Of a DNA stretch of 64,000 bases, positions 45,785 to 55,951 are shown piece after piece (the first letter of the stretch is position 1; the number at the start of each line of letters is the position of its first letter). The DNA lies in contig JAJKFJ010021125.1 of the NCBI GenBank assembly GCA_027382625.1, positions 1-64,000 of the forward strand, written 5' to 3'. This stretch comes from Tetmemena sp. SeJ-2015 (Eukaryota; Ciliophora; Spirotrichea; Sporadotrichida; Oxytrichidae). A program made the translations under genes and the position numbers. Under the pieces are notes generated by a model, which saw only the letters and a list, made by a program, of their open reading frames with translations, was not told where the DNA came from and did not search any database.

Positions 45785-46219
45785 ATCAAATTACAAATTA
45801 TTCTATTTTATCCTCTATTGAAATAGTTAAGTTTTTAAAAATAAAATTTTAATAAGAGTAAATAGAAATTTTTGTAAAATTTTATAAATCAAGCTTAATC
45901 GTACTAATAGTTGTTTAGTGGTGTGAGTACTCCCCCATTTTCAGAAATGTAAAAGAATTTTATTATAATTTTGTAGCTAAATCGATGCTAAATAGATTAA
46001 TAATTAAATTTTAGAGATTTTAACTGTTACTAAATATTATTTATAACTTAGAATAAAAATACTTTGATAAGCCAATAAATTCTCATCTATAAAATATGTA
46101 AGATGGATAGAGTTAAATTAAAGTTGAGATTGATTTGTTATAAGCTGTTGTGTGCCATTAATCGAGCAAATTATATATTTCTTTTACTAAGTTGTCACTG
46201 TAAATACGAATCTTCGTTT

Positions 46220-46640
46220 TCACTATAGCTGAGAATATATTGAAAAATATAGTTAAATAGTAAATAATTTAAATAGAAGAATTCAGTAGCATTTCAATTG
46301 TCTTACAATTAATTAATGATTACACAATTCGATTAAGCATTTAATTCATTTATCATTATATTATTGTAACTTTTGCGTGAGAACACCCAATACAGAATTA
46401 AAAAAGAAAACAATTAAATAGAGTAAAATCCTAAATATTTAAATCTGTGCTCATCATATCTCTCGGCAAAGAGTTGCTGTAAAAGTTATTAAAGTAGAAA
46501 TGTGTATTAAAATTTGATTGGCTATCGAATTATCTACAGACAGTGAGATATCTGAGTCATTTTAACATACCCAAGTACAAATCTATATTTATTATTTTAA
46601 CCAATTTCCAATTTTAATTTAATTCTTAATTATAATATAA
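46220..46640 (+). repeat. MITE family A, diverged copy
   Basis: Left end ACTATAGCTGAGAATATATT, middle GCTATCGAATTATCTACAGA, right end AACCAATTTCCAATTTTAAT. The inner part has decayed strongly. Confidence 0.65.
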
Positions 46641-48129
46641 ATTAATTTGTATTTGATAATACGAAAGTTATGATTGTTTGGATTTAAAGAATCAATTTGA
46701 AAAAGCTGAGAAGATCCTTTGTACTAATTATTTTATAAATTGTTATCCCTGTTTAATATAGTAAAAATAAATATCAAGCAATTAGATCTAATTATAAAGA
46801 AATATATTATACAGTAGGATTCAATGTATATTTTATTTCATTGTTATGGATTTTAAAGTAAAATTAACCAGAAAAGATTATAGAAAAAGATTATACCTAA
46901 TTAGGATGAAAATTATAAAATACAATTAAAAATTATTTGGACTGATAGTAGTATATAGATTGCTAGCATATTCTATCTATAATTTGCATAAATAATAGAT
47001 TGTATAAATATTAAAGTTTGAAACCATTCTAAAATTTTAAAAATGTTATTTAATTAACGATATAATTTTAGTTTTATTATTTAAAGCAATAATTAATTAA
47101 TTTTTCTGCTTTGTCCATCTTATTAAAGCTGTTCAAACTTATGGAGAGTTGAACTTTATGATCTTTAAGCTAAAAATCATTCCATATTTAAAGTGCTACT
47201 TATCAAAATATTTATTTACATTTTATAGGAGATAATTAAGTGGATTATAGTAATAGTTATGTGAGATATAGAAGGACTTATTTAAACTTAGATAATTATT
47301 ATACTTTTATACAAAGCATCATATTCCCAAGCAAAGGGCTGGAATAAGAAAGATTAAGATGCGAATTTATTAATTCTTATTAGAAATAAAATAATTTCTA
47401 GACGGGGAAGGAATCGGAGAAATTATTTTTTAAAATTATAATAATATATTTATTATCGAACACGAATTTCAATTAATCTCTTACTTATATATGTTTTAAA
47501 CTTTGCTTTAATTTCCTGTTTCCTTTAAAATATCGTTTTCTAGCGAAATTATAGGAATTAGAAACTTTTAATGAAGGATTAGCGCTAAAATATAGTACAA
47601 AATTTAATAGAAAATAGAAGGTTATTAAAAGTGTGTGTAAGCAAAAAAATTCATTTATTTATTTTATTCCACACAGCAACGATTATTTAATGCAATGAAT
47701 TATAATTCAAAACTGCAATTGAGTTGGCCACCAATGATTTTCTAAAACTAATTTAGCCAATTAACCATTTGAGAGGTTTTAATCGCAGAAGTTATGATAT
47801 GATTTCTGAGCATTTGTTAACTATCTTATTTGAGATCTTGCTTCTAAGATATTCTTAAATGCCATTATTGTTTATCCTGAGGATTAGTTATTTGCTATTA
47901 AATATAAAATAAATTGTTAATTAAGAAAATTTTATAATCTGACAATTTGAGTGATTCCTGAATATATTAATATAAATCCGATTCTAGTATAAACTGATCA
48001 TTAGTACAGCTCTGTTCTCTTAGTTCAAAATTTTCTTTAATATCTCTTAACCCATATTTGTAAAAAATTATTACCTATAATAAAATTATAAGATTCATAA
48101 CTAAGTTTTCTTGTTTTGAAATTTTCCGG

Positions 48130-48550
48130 AAGATATAGCTGAGAATTTAATAAAAAAGAGAATTAAATTAGATATTAAATTAAAATGGAATAAATCAGTC
48201 ACAGTTGAAGTGTGTCCAATTTGAATAATTATAAGACCATTCGATTCAGCATAAAATTCTATGAACTTTTTATCCTTGTAACTTTTGTGTGGGAGCGCTC
48301 AGTCAAGAGTTACAAGCGACACAAGTTTTAATGAAAATGATGAAGATGATGAAGAAGAATACGCGCGACATATCTCGCTGCTGAGAGGTGCTACGAAGAT
48401 AATTTAAGAAGAAACTCATATTAATTTTGGATAAGCTATCGAACAAGCTGCAGATCAAGGGGTAAATCTACGATTTCAACTGCCACGAAGTTGCAACTCT
48501 CCATTTATTATTTTAACCAATCACCGATTTTAATTAAAATTCCAACTATA
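48130..48550 (+). repeat. MITE family A, full copy
   Basis: Left end ATATAGCTGAGAATTTAATA, right end GATTTTAATTAAAATTCCAA then CTATAATG. The ends are imperfect inverted repeats. Nearly identical in order and sequence to the copy at 27130. Confidence 0.85.
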
Positions 48551-49297
48551 ATGAATAGCTTAGTTTGTATTATAAAGATATAAATTAAATGCTTATATAA
48601 TTATATTTTTTATAAAGAGATCCAATATGGCGACAATTATTTTATGAATGCTCTTAAGTTTGCATCTAAATTTCAATTACTAAGTCTATATTTTACTATT
48701 TACGCTATTTATTTTTGTAATGACCAAATCAATTCTAAAAAAGTTAAATTGTTTTTTCCATCAGCATTTCAATTTATCAATTTATATCCATTATCATATT
48801 TTACTTTCAGAATTATATTTTAAATATAATTTTTATTAAAATTAATAGTATTTAGCAATTCATAAATTAACTATTATACTCTAAAAAATATTAAAAATTT
48901 TAAATAAAAAAAGAAAGTTATAAACAGAGATTTTGATTTTAAAGTCCGAATGTTTATTTAAAATAAATAAATGAATAATAGGTTTAATTATTTAATCTGA
49001 TTTTTTTAAATATTATATTGATTATTTGGAAGAGGATAAAATTTTAACCTCTTTTTTATGATAACTTTGGTATTGTGAGCTTCTGAGATTAGAGCATTAA
49101 TATGCAAATTTTAGATAAAATAAGTGATGTTGTTTATTATAGCTAGGACTGTTTGTTTTATTGATTATCATTGCTAATTTATTTTGTAAGCATTTCAATT
49201 CAATTCCCACTTGATAGGATGTGATTTTCGTTAATTGCGGAAGTTATTAAATTGAAATATAAGTCTTGGAATATTTTGCTGAGTCAGTCCTCCCCTT

Positions 49298-49837
49298 ATG
49301 AATGTCGACCTCGATGAATCAGCAGAGACAGAAGCAGCCAATTATATGAGAGGTGGAGAGAGTCAAAATCTGCAAGGGACTACAGATGGAGCAGAATCAG
49401 GGGGAGCTGGACAAAAGGTTGAAAGATCATAGTGCGAGTCATACAGATATGGAAGAGGTCCTCGATCTTCAAGACAGGAGGGAAAGTTTGATAGTTTAAG
49501 AAAAATGCTGATTAGCAAGGCCCGCATTGCTACCTCAGAAGATGATGATCGATAGGTAGCCACTACTACGCCTATATAAAGAGGAGCTTAAGAAGTTTGA
49601 TGACAGTTTGGGAGAGCAGACAATAATTCTAGTTCAGCTTAAGGATCGACGCTTTGGTCTACTTCCATTTTGTGCGTATAAGAAAGGTGATGACCTACAT
49701 TCAAGAGTAGAAGATCTGCAGGCAATGGAGAAAGAAACAAACAGAGGAGTTCTTCCTAGCGCTCATAGATACCTAAACCTAGCACTTGGAAGAAAATTCC
49801 AAAATGCATTTTAAGATATCCAAGAGGGGTTACGATG
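49298..49837 (+). CDS. Hypothetical GC-richer protein with one frameshift
   Basis: ATG 49298 opens MNVDLDESAETEAANYMRGG, followed by SGGAGQKVERSQCES, KMLISKARIATSEDDDRQ and VATTTPI with Gln as TAG. At 49571 a TATA dinucleotide repeat shifts the frame; in the next frame it continues LYKEELKKFDDSLGEQTIIL, RRFGLLPFCAYKKGDDLHS and HRYLNLALGRKFQNAF to TGA at 49835-49837. About 180 residues in all. Removing one TA restores the frame, so this is either a sequencing or slippage error or a young pseudogene. No IES-like AT-rich insert breaks it, unlike most genes here. Family unknown; could be a germline-limited or transposon-derived gene. Confidence 0.6.
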
Positions 49838-50596
49838 AGTAAGAAGCACTTTAATTGGACGTAAACAATTCATAATAAGTTATATATTCTGTCTACTGTT
49901 TAAGATTAAGAATTTTTTATATTTTATTTACCTCAAATTAACAACAATTATATCCTATTAGAAGCAATCGATCTCTTAGTTGTCTTTAATAAGAGTCAAA
50001 AATTAAATAAATAATTATCTATTTAAGGGAGATATTATCATCTGATATACTGTGGCTAAATTGTATTAATTTAATGAAAGAAACATTTTCTCTGTACTCT
50101 TCTTAAATATTCTAATAAAGAAGGCAAAATAATTTATCATTTTAACTTTTTATTTTTCTTAATGATTTTATGTTACTTTGATAAAATTAATCCGAATTTT
50201 ATTTAATTTGTGAATATGTTTTATATTATTGAAAGGGCTTGCATGAATTAGGATATATTACTAAATTAAGCATGATTATTGAAATTGTAAAAACTAAATT
50301 AAGAATGCTGTTAATAAGGTAATGGGAATTAAAAAATAATAAATAGTTTCATTAGGATCTCCTCTATTAGACATATAACTGTGAACCTTAATACCAATAA
50401 GGGATTAATAACCCAAATTTTAATTAAAAAGGCATCTGTTAATTAACTTACATCACGTTACAAATTTTAGTATAGGGTGAATATGATTTAGTGATCGAGA
50501 ACGACATTTTTGAAAATAAATTGAGAAATAAAGGAGGAGGGAACAGATAATATATTGTTTAATTTAGTTAATATTATCTATAATAAAGAACTGAAA

Positions 50597-50982
50597 ATGA
50601 AACTTATCACTGGAACTATAAGAGTAGTGAGCGCACTTGCTCAGAGCTACCAGAATACACGAAGAATAAACATATGTAAGTAAATAATTTTTAACTAGAT
50701 CTCATTCTAAGCAATTTAAATAAGTTTAGCGATTATTTATACATTAATTCTTACTCTAATTTAGGCATGAAAATACTGAATCATAGAAAATTAGCACAAG
50801 ATGGAACTTAAAATTGCTTCAATGACACGGACTTTTCCTTAAAATATTTCAAGAATGCTCATCCATATGTATATATTCGAGTAATCGAATCTCTGATAAT
50901 GGTAAGCATTCCTAATGAGGAAAAGATGTGCTCGAATTTAAGGAAAGTTGAAGCAAAAAGTTCAAAATATCATAAAACTTGA
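50597..50982 (+). CDS. Hypothetical protein with a spliceosomal-type intron
   Basis: ATG 50597 starts MKLITGTIRVVSALAQSYQN to RRINI. A stretch 50676-50764 (89 bp) begins GTAAGT and ends TTTAG, and removing it joins TGC ATG AAA in frame to MKILNHRKLAQDGTQNCF, then FSLKYFKNAHPYVYIRV, ending at TGA 50980-50982. About 98 residues. GT/AG ends and the absence of a flanking direct repeat favour an intron over an IES. The first 15 residues could be a weak signal or targeting sequence. Family unknown. Confidence 0.5.
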
Positions 50983-51269
50983 ATAAAGGACTGTCTTTGT
51001 TATATAATAAATTAAATGAAGTATGGGAAAATTCTTGTTCAGTGCAACCTACATTGAAATTTATGTATTTTGAAAACTAAATTCATCATCACTGAATCAT
51101 ATTCATTCTATAGTGATAATTTTCCCATCGTATATCTCTACAACCACTTTATCAATTTCTATCTTAATAACTCCCAGGGCCCCCACCACCCCATGAGTGC
51201 TTTAAACCTAAAAGTAAGCAAAGTAAGGATTTAAAATAATTAAAAAATTTTTGCTTTACTCCATGTTTT

Positions 51270-51350
51270 TCGGAGTAATTATCTTAAATTTTATTTTATT
51301 GGAACTCCTTCCTATATTGCTCCTGAAGTATTTTGTTTTTGAATTTTCCT
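51270..51350 (+). pseudogene. Protein kinase activation-segment remnant
   Basis: One frame reads IGTPSYIAPEVF (about 51299-51334), the typical GTxxYxAPE end of a kinase activation loop, then TGA. No other kinase motif could be read within several hundred bases. Could be a tiny macronuclear-destined segment of a split kinase gene, or a remnant. Confidence 0.4.
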
Positions 51351-52500
51351 TGGCTTGATCTCTAAAATTATATTTTAAAATAAACGAAAGATATTTGTAG
51401 ATCTAGTTAGTAGATTTCTTGTACGTGGTGAGTGGTGGGTGGGCTTGGTTATTATTAAAATTGAAAAATAATGAGTAGAGTTCATAGGGGTATAATGTGT
51501 GGAAAAAACTCTATATCTAATTTTTTTAAATATGAAGTAAGGTATATATAGTTAATATGTATAATTAAATTATCCCCTACTAATCTATTTTTTAATTTTA
51601 TACTTGCTGATATATGATTAGATGGCTGAATGAATCATTAGTTAATTTATTGATTGCTTATTAGGAAACTAATAAAAAGTTAATATTTTTACAACTTCAA
51701 AATCAAGCTTACACTAGTAATATTTATTCAAATTAAAATCATTCTGAATTTTGAGAGAAAATGTTGGGTTGATTAAATCATAAATATGAATTCGTAAAAA
51801 TGAGAGATTCATTAAATTTTACCTCATTTCTTCTATTGCAACTAACAAATTATTTTTAATTCTTGTTCACTTTATATTGTAATTTTATTGCATTAAAAAA
51901 GAAATATGCATGTTATTTGAGTCATTTATAAATATATAAAGTGAAGTTCAACCTTTTTTTTAATTTATAAGGTCTTGATTTTTTAATAAATAGAATATGA
52001 TAAAGATACTTAAAAAATTTAAATTTAAAATAATAAATTTTTCAGCTCTATTATTTTAATATAAGCTTTATATGATTTAAATTATAGAACATAAATTCAA
52101 TTATTTTAATTCTTTAGAAAATTAAGTATTTATTCTGTACTAATTATAAGTTTGAACATAAATATTGATTTCAAATGTTGGAGATTTTTTTGATTAAAAT
52201 AATCTAAGTTAAAGATAAACTTCAACAGACAAATATTTCTTGGTTTACTATTTTGCGAATTATAATTGTAAATTAGATATAAATCAATGTTTAGTTGAAA
52301 TAAATATAGCATCATTTTAAAGTAAAGGTAGTTAAAATAATTTTAGCACTCTCAATATTTAATGTAGTCTAGCATTTTTATATTGCTTCTAAATAATAAG
52401 TTAAGGCGTATGCATTCATCTTTATTTGTTCCTAAAAGATTGGTTTATAAATTATAAAATATTTACTAGAGAGAGTTCCAAATTATAAAATATAGTAAAT

Positions 52501-53049
52501 GTGAAAGCAGCTAAGTAATAGAGTGTGTGGCTTAAACTCTATTTCAAATATCAGAGTCAAAGTTTAGATGAAACTAGAAAATAGCAAACTATAGTCTCTT
52601 AACTGCAAACATTTCAAATCCAAATAAAGACTTTAAGACAAATTGTAATTAGCAAAACATCAGTTTCTTTATTGAGCCATCAGGCAGTATAATCCTCACT
52701 TAAATCTCTATTAAAATTAGTAATAAGTATCATTATATAAAATATCTAGTGTCAAGTCAGTAATAAAAATTCATGCTTTTATACCATTCTCTATTAAACT
52801 AAAGCCTAAAATGTGTAGATTTAATTCTCTTTTTTCTTTTTTAACTTAAAAATATATATTAACTATTTTGAAATGATAAGAGATTATTATCAATTAAGAC
52901 CCTATTTTCTCTCATCATCTTATAAAAGTTATAGAAATGAAAAATGTATTTAGAATAAAATAAAAAGTTTAGCTAGTTACTTAATCTAATGTGTAGACTC
53001 AGATACTAAATTTGCTTAACTGAAGTAGTTTGAGGATGGATTAGTGTGA
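52501..53049 (+). CDS. Possible gene, Gln-rich, TGA-free over ~180 codons
   Basis: One plus frame stays open to TGA 53047-53049: KLYFKYQSQSLDETRKQQT, LQTFQIQIKTLRQIV, an AT-rich middle, then MIRDYYQLRPYFLSSSYKSY and FAQLKQFEDGLV. The middle (about 52750-52860) is hydrophobic and Phe-rich and may be an IES. No start codon chosen. Its end overlaps the last codons of the minus-strand gene at 52999. Confidence 0.35.
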
Positions 53050-53604
53050 GTTATTTAATTTTTAACAAGCTGACCATCTTAAATTAAAAATCTATATAAA
53101 GATTTCTTTGGTAGAGTTTTCCTTTTCGTAGATTGATTTCTTATTCTTCCTATGTTTTCTTGATGTTACCTGTATCTTAGTTTAAGGCTCAGATTGCTAA
53201 GTAGCTTTAGATTGTTTGGTATCAATAATCTGAGCTCTAGACTATTATTTGAGTTGCTGAATATTGTTTTGTTGTCTTTCTGCAAAAAATGCAGAGTCTG
53301 GTTCACTAAATTGAGATTGATTAGATTAGCTGGAGAACAGATTTAAAAACAGGTCAGCCTTAGAATTGATGATATTAACTGACTGTTTGTTGTTAGATTA
53401 ATCCAGTAGCAACAGAGAATCAATTTGAGATCTTTGTGTTTATTAGGATTTAAAGCTTTAAATAGAGCAGTTCTGATATGGATCATTAATTCCCTTTTTC
53501 TATATTTTTGACTAAAAGATCTTAAGATTAGCGTCCTCTTCTCTATCTAATATAAAGTTATTAGATATATAATTTGCTTAGATAACGCAAAAAGAAAGAA
53601 TCAT
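52999..53604 (-). CDS. Hypothetical Gln-rich protein
   Basis: ATG 53604 (MILSFCVIQANYISNNFILD) to TGA 52999-53001, 201 residues, single frame. Gln makes up a large part, mostly TAA/TAG codons: QSFKSQQTQRSQIDSLLLL, FFAERQQNNIQQLKQQSRAQ, AQIIDTKQSKATQQSEPQ. A basic patch TSRKHRKNKKS lies near 53125. No recognised domain; disordered or coiled-coil regions likely. Its start lies 53 bp from the start of the divergent cyclin gene, so the two may share a short promoter region or sit on adjoining somatic chromosomes. Confidence 0.6.
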
Positions 53605-53657
53605 TATAATTAACAGCTAATTTATAAATTCTTCCTAAGACTCGTAAACAAAAAATA

Positions 53658-55463
53658 ATGGTATTTTCGCTTTCAGCTTCTCGCGCTGACAAAATATATC
53701 ATAAGCAGTCATCCTCAAGTGATTTCTCATTGAGACCTCAACTCATCCCTTATCAAAACAATGTTTGCTATCAATACTCAGATGAAGAATTGCTAAACTA
53801 TGAGCAGCCATATTTAAAGTTTAAAAGCTGCGAAACATTTTTTAAAGCAGCAGCAACTCCTTGAGCATTAACTTGAGCTTCTGCAACTTTAAGGGTCAAA
53901 TTCGTGGTTGATGCAACAGCATCAACAGCTTCCATTCAAGCAAGCACCACTTCCATACTAATTCAAGAGTATTATGGCGACGCATCAAGATAGTCTTAGC
54001 ATCTGCTGCTAAAAGCCATTAATATTCAACGATTTGCACTACACTTGCTCTGAATGCACTACTCTCTTCAACAAGGTAACCTAAATTTCATGTTTAACTA
54101 AATTCATAGAGAGGAGTAATGACTCTTAAAGAAGAAGATGAGTATAATGAGACAGATATTTCCCCATACGAACAATACAGAGAGCTCCTATTATTTTTAA
54201 AATTAAATTAAAATCGACAATTGGTTATAATAATAAATGAAGAGTTGAAAACTCCTCAATCTGTAGTATGATCGATAGCTAATCAAAAGTTAAATTGAGT
54301 TTCTTCTTTAGTTATTTCATAGCACCTCTCAGTAGCGAGGAATGAATAGCCCATCCATCAATACCCATCTTATTAATTCAAACTTGTGTTGCTTATAACT
54401 TGGACTGAGTGCTCCCACCAAAAAAAGTTTCAAGGATAAAAAGTTCTTAAAATTTTATACTGAATTGAATGGTCTAATAATTATTTAAATTGGACACACT
54501 TCAACAGTTACGATTTTATTCGTTTTAATTTAATATCTAATCTAATTATCTTTTTTATAATATTCTTAGCTATAACTGAGAAATTTTAAATTTAGAGCGA
54601 GATAGCCAAAGGGTTTTATCGCTACTAACCTGAGTCGGTATTTGTGAATCATGGTCATAGAAGTTAACTTGTTTAAAAGATACTTGCAGTTGGGAAGAAA
54701 TTGCATCAATCTAACCCGACTATGCATTTAGCTGTTAAGTTGCTAGACAGAGTTACTTCATTATAATATTTGATAGAATTGATGAATTGATTATGCCCTG
54801 ACATAAGTACTTCTTCTTATGATTTAGTTGCTAATGGTTGCCTGATGTTAGCAGCTAAATTTGAGGAGCTCGACATGAACATCCCTATGCTGTTTGATGT
54901 TTCAATAGTGAACAAGTTTAAGATAACATACTCTTAGCTCAAAGGTGTTGAGACAGAGTTACTTCATCTTCTAGATTTTGATTTTATGGCGGTGACTCCT
55001 CTCCATTTCTTGAATTTAATTCATGCTACAGGACTCTTACTCTCAAGTGATATCAAACAAAGCAAAACCTATTCTTCTAAAGGAAAGAAGTTTTATAATT
55101 ATAATTAATTTAACTAGATATATAAAGAAGTGCGTTCTAAAAGAAATAAGCGAGAAAACGTTGTTTAAAGTGAAAGAGTACTCGCTATATTTTTGCCAAG
55201 CAGTATTGGAAGAATATTCTATAGTAATGCGTTTCCCTCCTTCAGTAGTTGCCGCTACTTGCCTCTACTTTGCGAGAAAGTGTTGCAATTTAACTTAAGT
55301 ATGGGATGAAAGTATGACTGAGTATATCGGATACTCTGAAACTCAACTCTACCCAGCAATTTAAGAATTCTAAAAACATCTTGGAGGATTAGTTACCTAT
55401 ATACTTAATATCATTATAATTTAATCACTGAAAGAAGCGTTATAAAAAACTAACTAATTTTGA
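53658..55463 (+). CDS. Cyclin with Gln-rich N-terminal extension, 5 MDSs
   Basis: Cell-cycle or transcription regulator that would bind and activate a cyclin-dependent kinase. From ATG 53658: MVFSLSASRADKIYHKQSSS, a Gln-rich stretch, then HYTCSECTTLFNKV. The cyclin box follows: QLVQKILAVGKKLHQSNPTM, HLAVKLLDRVTSL, GCLMLAAKFEELDMNIPML, GVETELLHLLDFDFMAVTPL. The second fold includes YSLYFCQAVLEEYSIVMRFP and PSVVAATCLYFARKCCNL; TGA is at 55461-55463. Four IESs with clean pointers: TTTAAAG (53813/53841, 28 bp), TAAATTT (54082/54587, 505 bp), TTAT (54761/54791, 30 bp), AAAGAAG (55084/55124, 40 bp). Each removal restores frame and motif. The C-terminal ~30 residues are AT-rich. The subtype is not certain; the LDFDFMAVTP region fits mitotic A/B-like cyclins best. 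Confidence 0.9.
54082..54586. other. 505-bp IES of the cyclin gene holding a MITE
   Basis: Between TAAATTT at 54082-54088 and 54587-54593. An inverted MITE family A copy (about 54184-54577) fills most of it, and its end lies about ten bases from the right pointer. Confidence 0.8.
54184..54577 (-). repeat. MITE family A, inverted copy inside an IES
   Basis: Complement of family blocks: ATTGGTTATAATAATAAATG, GATCGATAGCTAATC, GCTTATAACTTGGACTGAGT, TTGGACACACTTCAACAGTT and the end AGCTATAACTGAG. Confidence 0.75.
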
Positions 55464-55951
55464 TTTATCTTATGAAATTTTAATTTATTATGTGTAATTT
55501 AATAGATATGTTTCAAGATTCAATTTGTATGAGCATCCTTATGTTTAATAAAAGTTCCTATAATTTTATGATTTTGGTGTTATCTTTTATAAGTTTATAA
55601 AATAAAAAATATTGAACAAAATACTACTTATTTACTCCCTTTCTTTCGTTTATCAAGCAATTAAATTTCCATTCCATAATTAAGAAACATGCTAAATATA
55701 TTTTATTTATTTATTTAATTTCTATTAGAATTTGCTAATTATCTTTAATTTCAATGTGTGGGATTCAATTTTTGTTTACATAGATTGAATAAATATTGTT
55801 AATAACTACAGAGAAGGAGATGGCCTTAGATTGAACTTCTTTTCTCAAAGCGAAATATTAGATAGATAAGCATTTAAATTCTCTAGGGCTATTAAATATA
55901 TTAATGAATAAAATAGACTGAAGCAGATAAAATACTATGAAGTTTGAAGAA

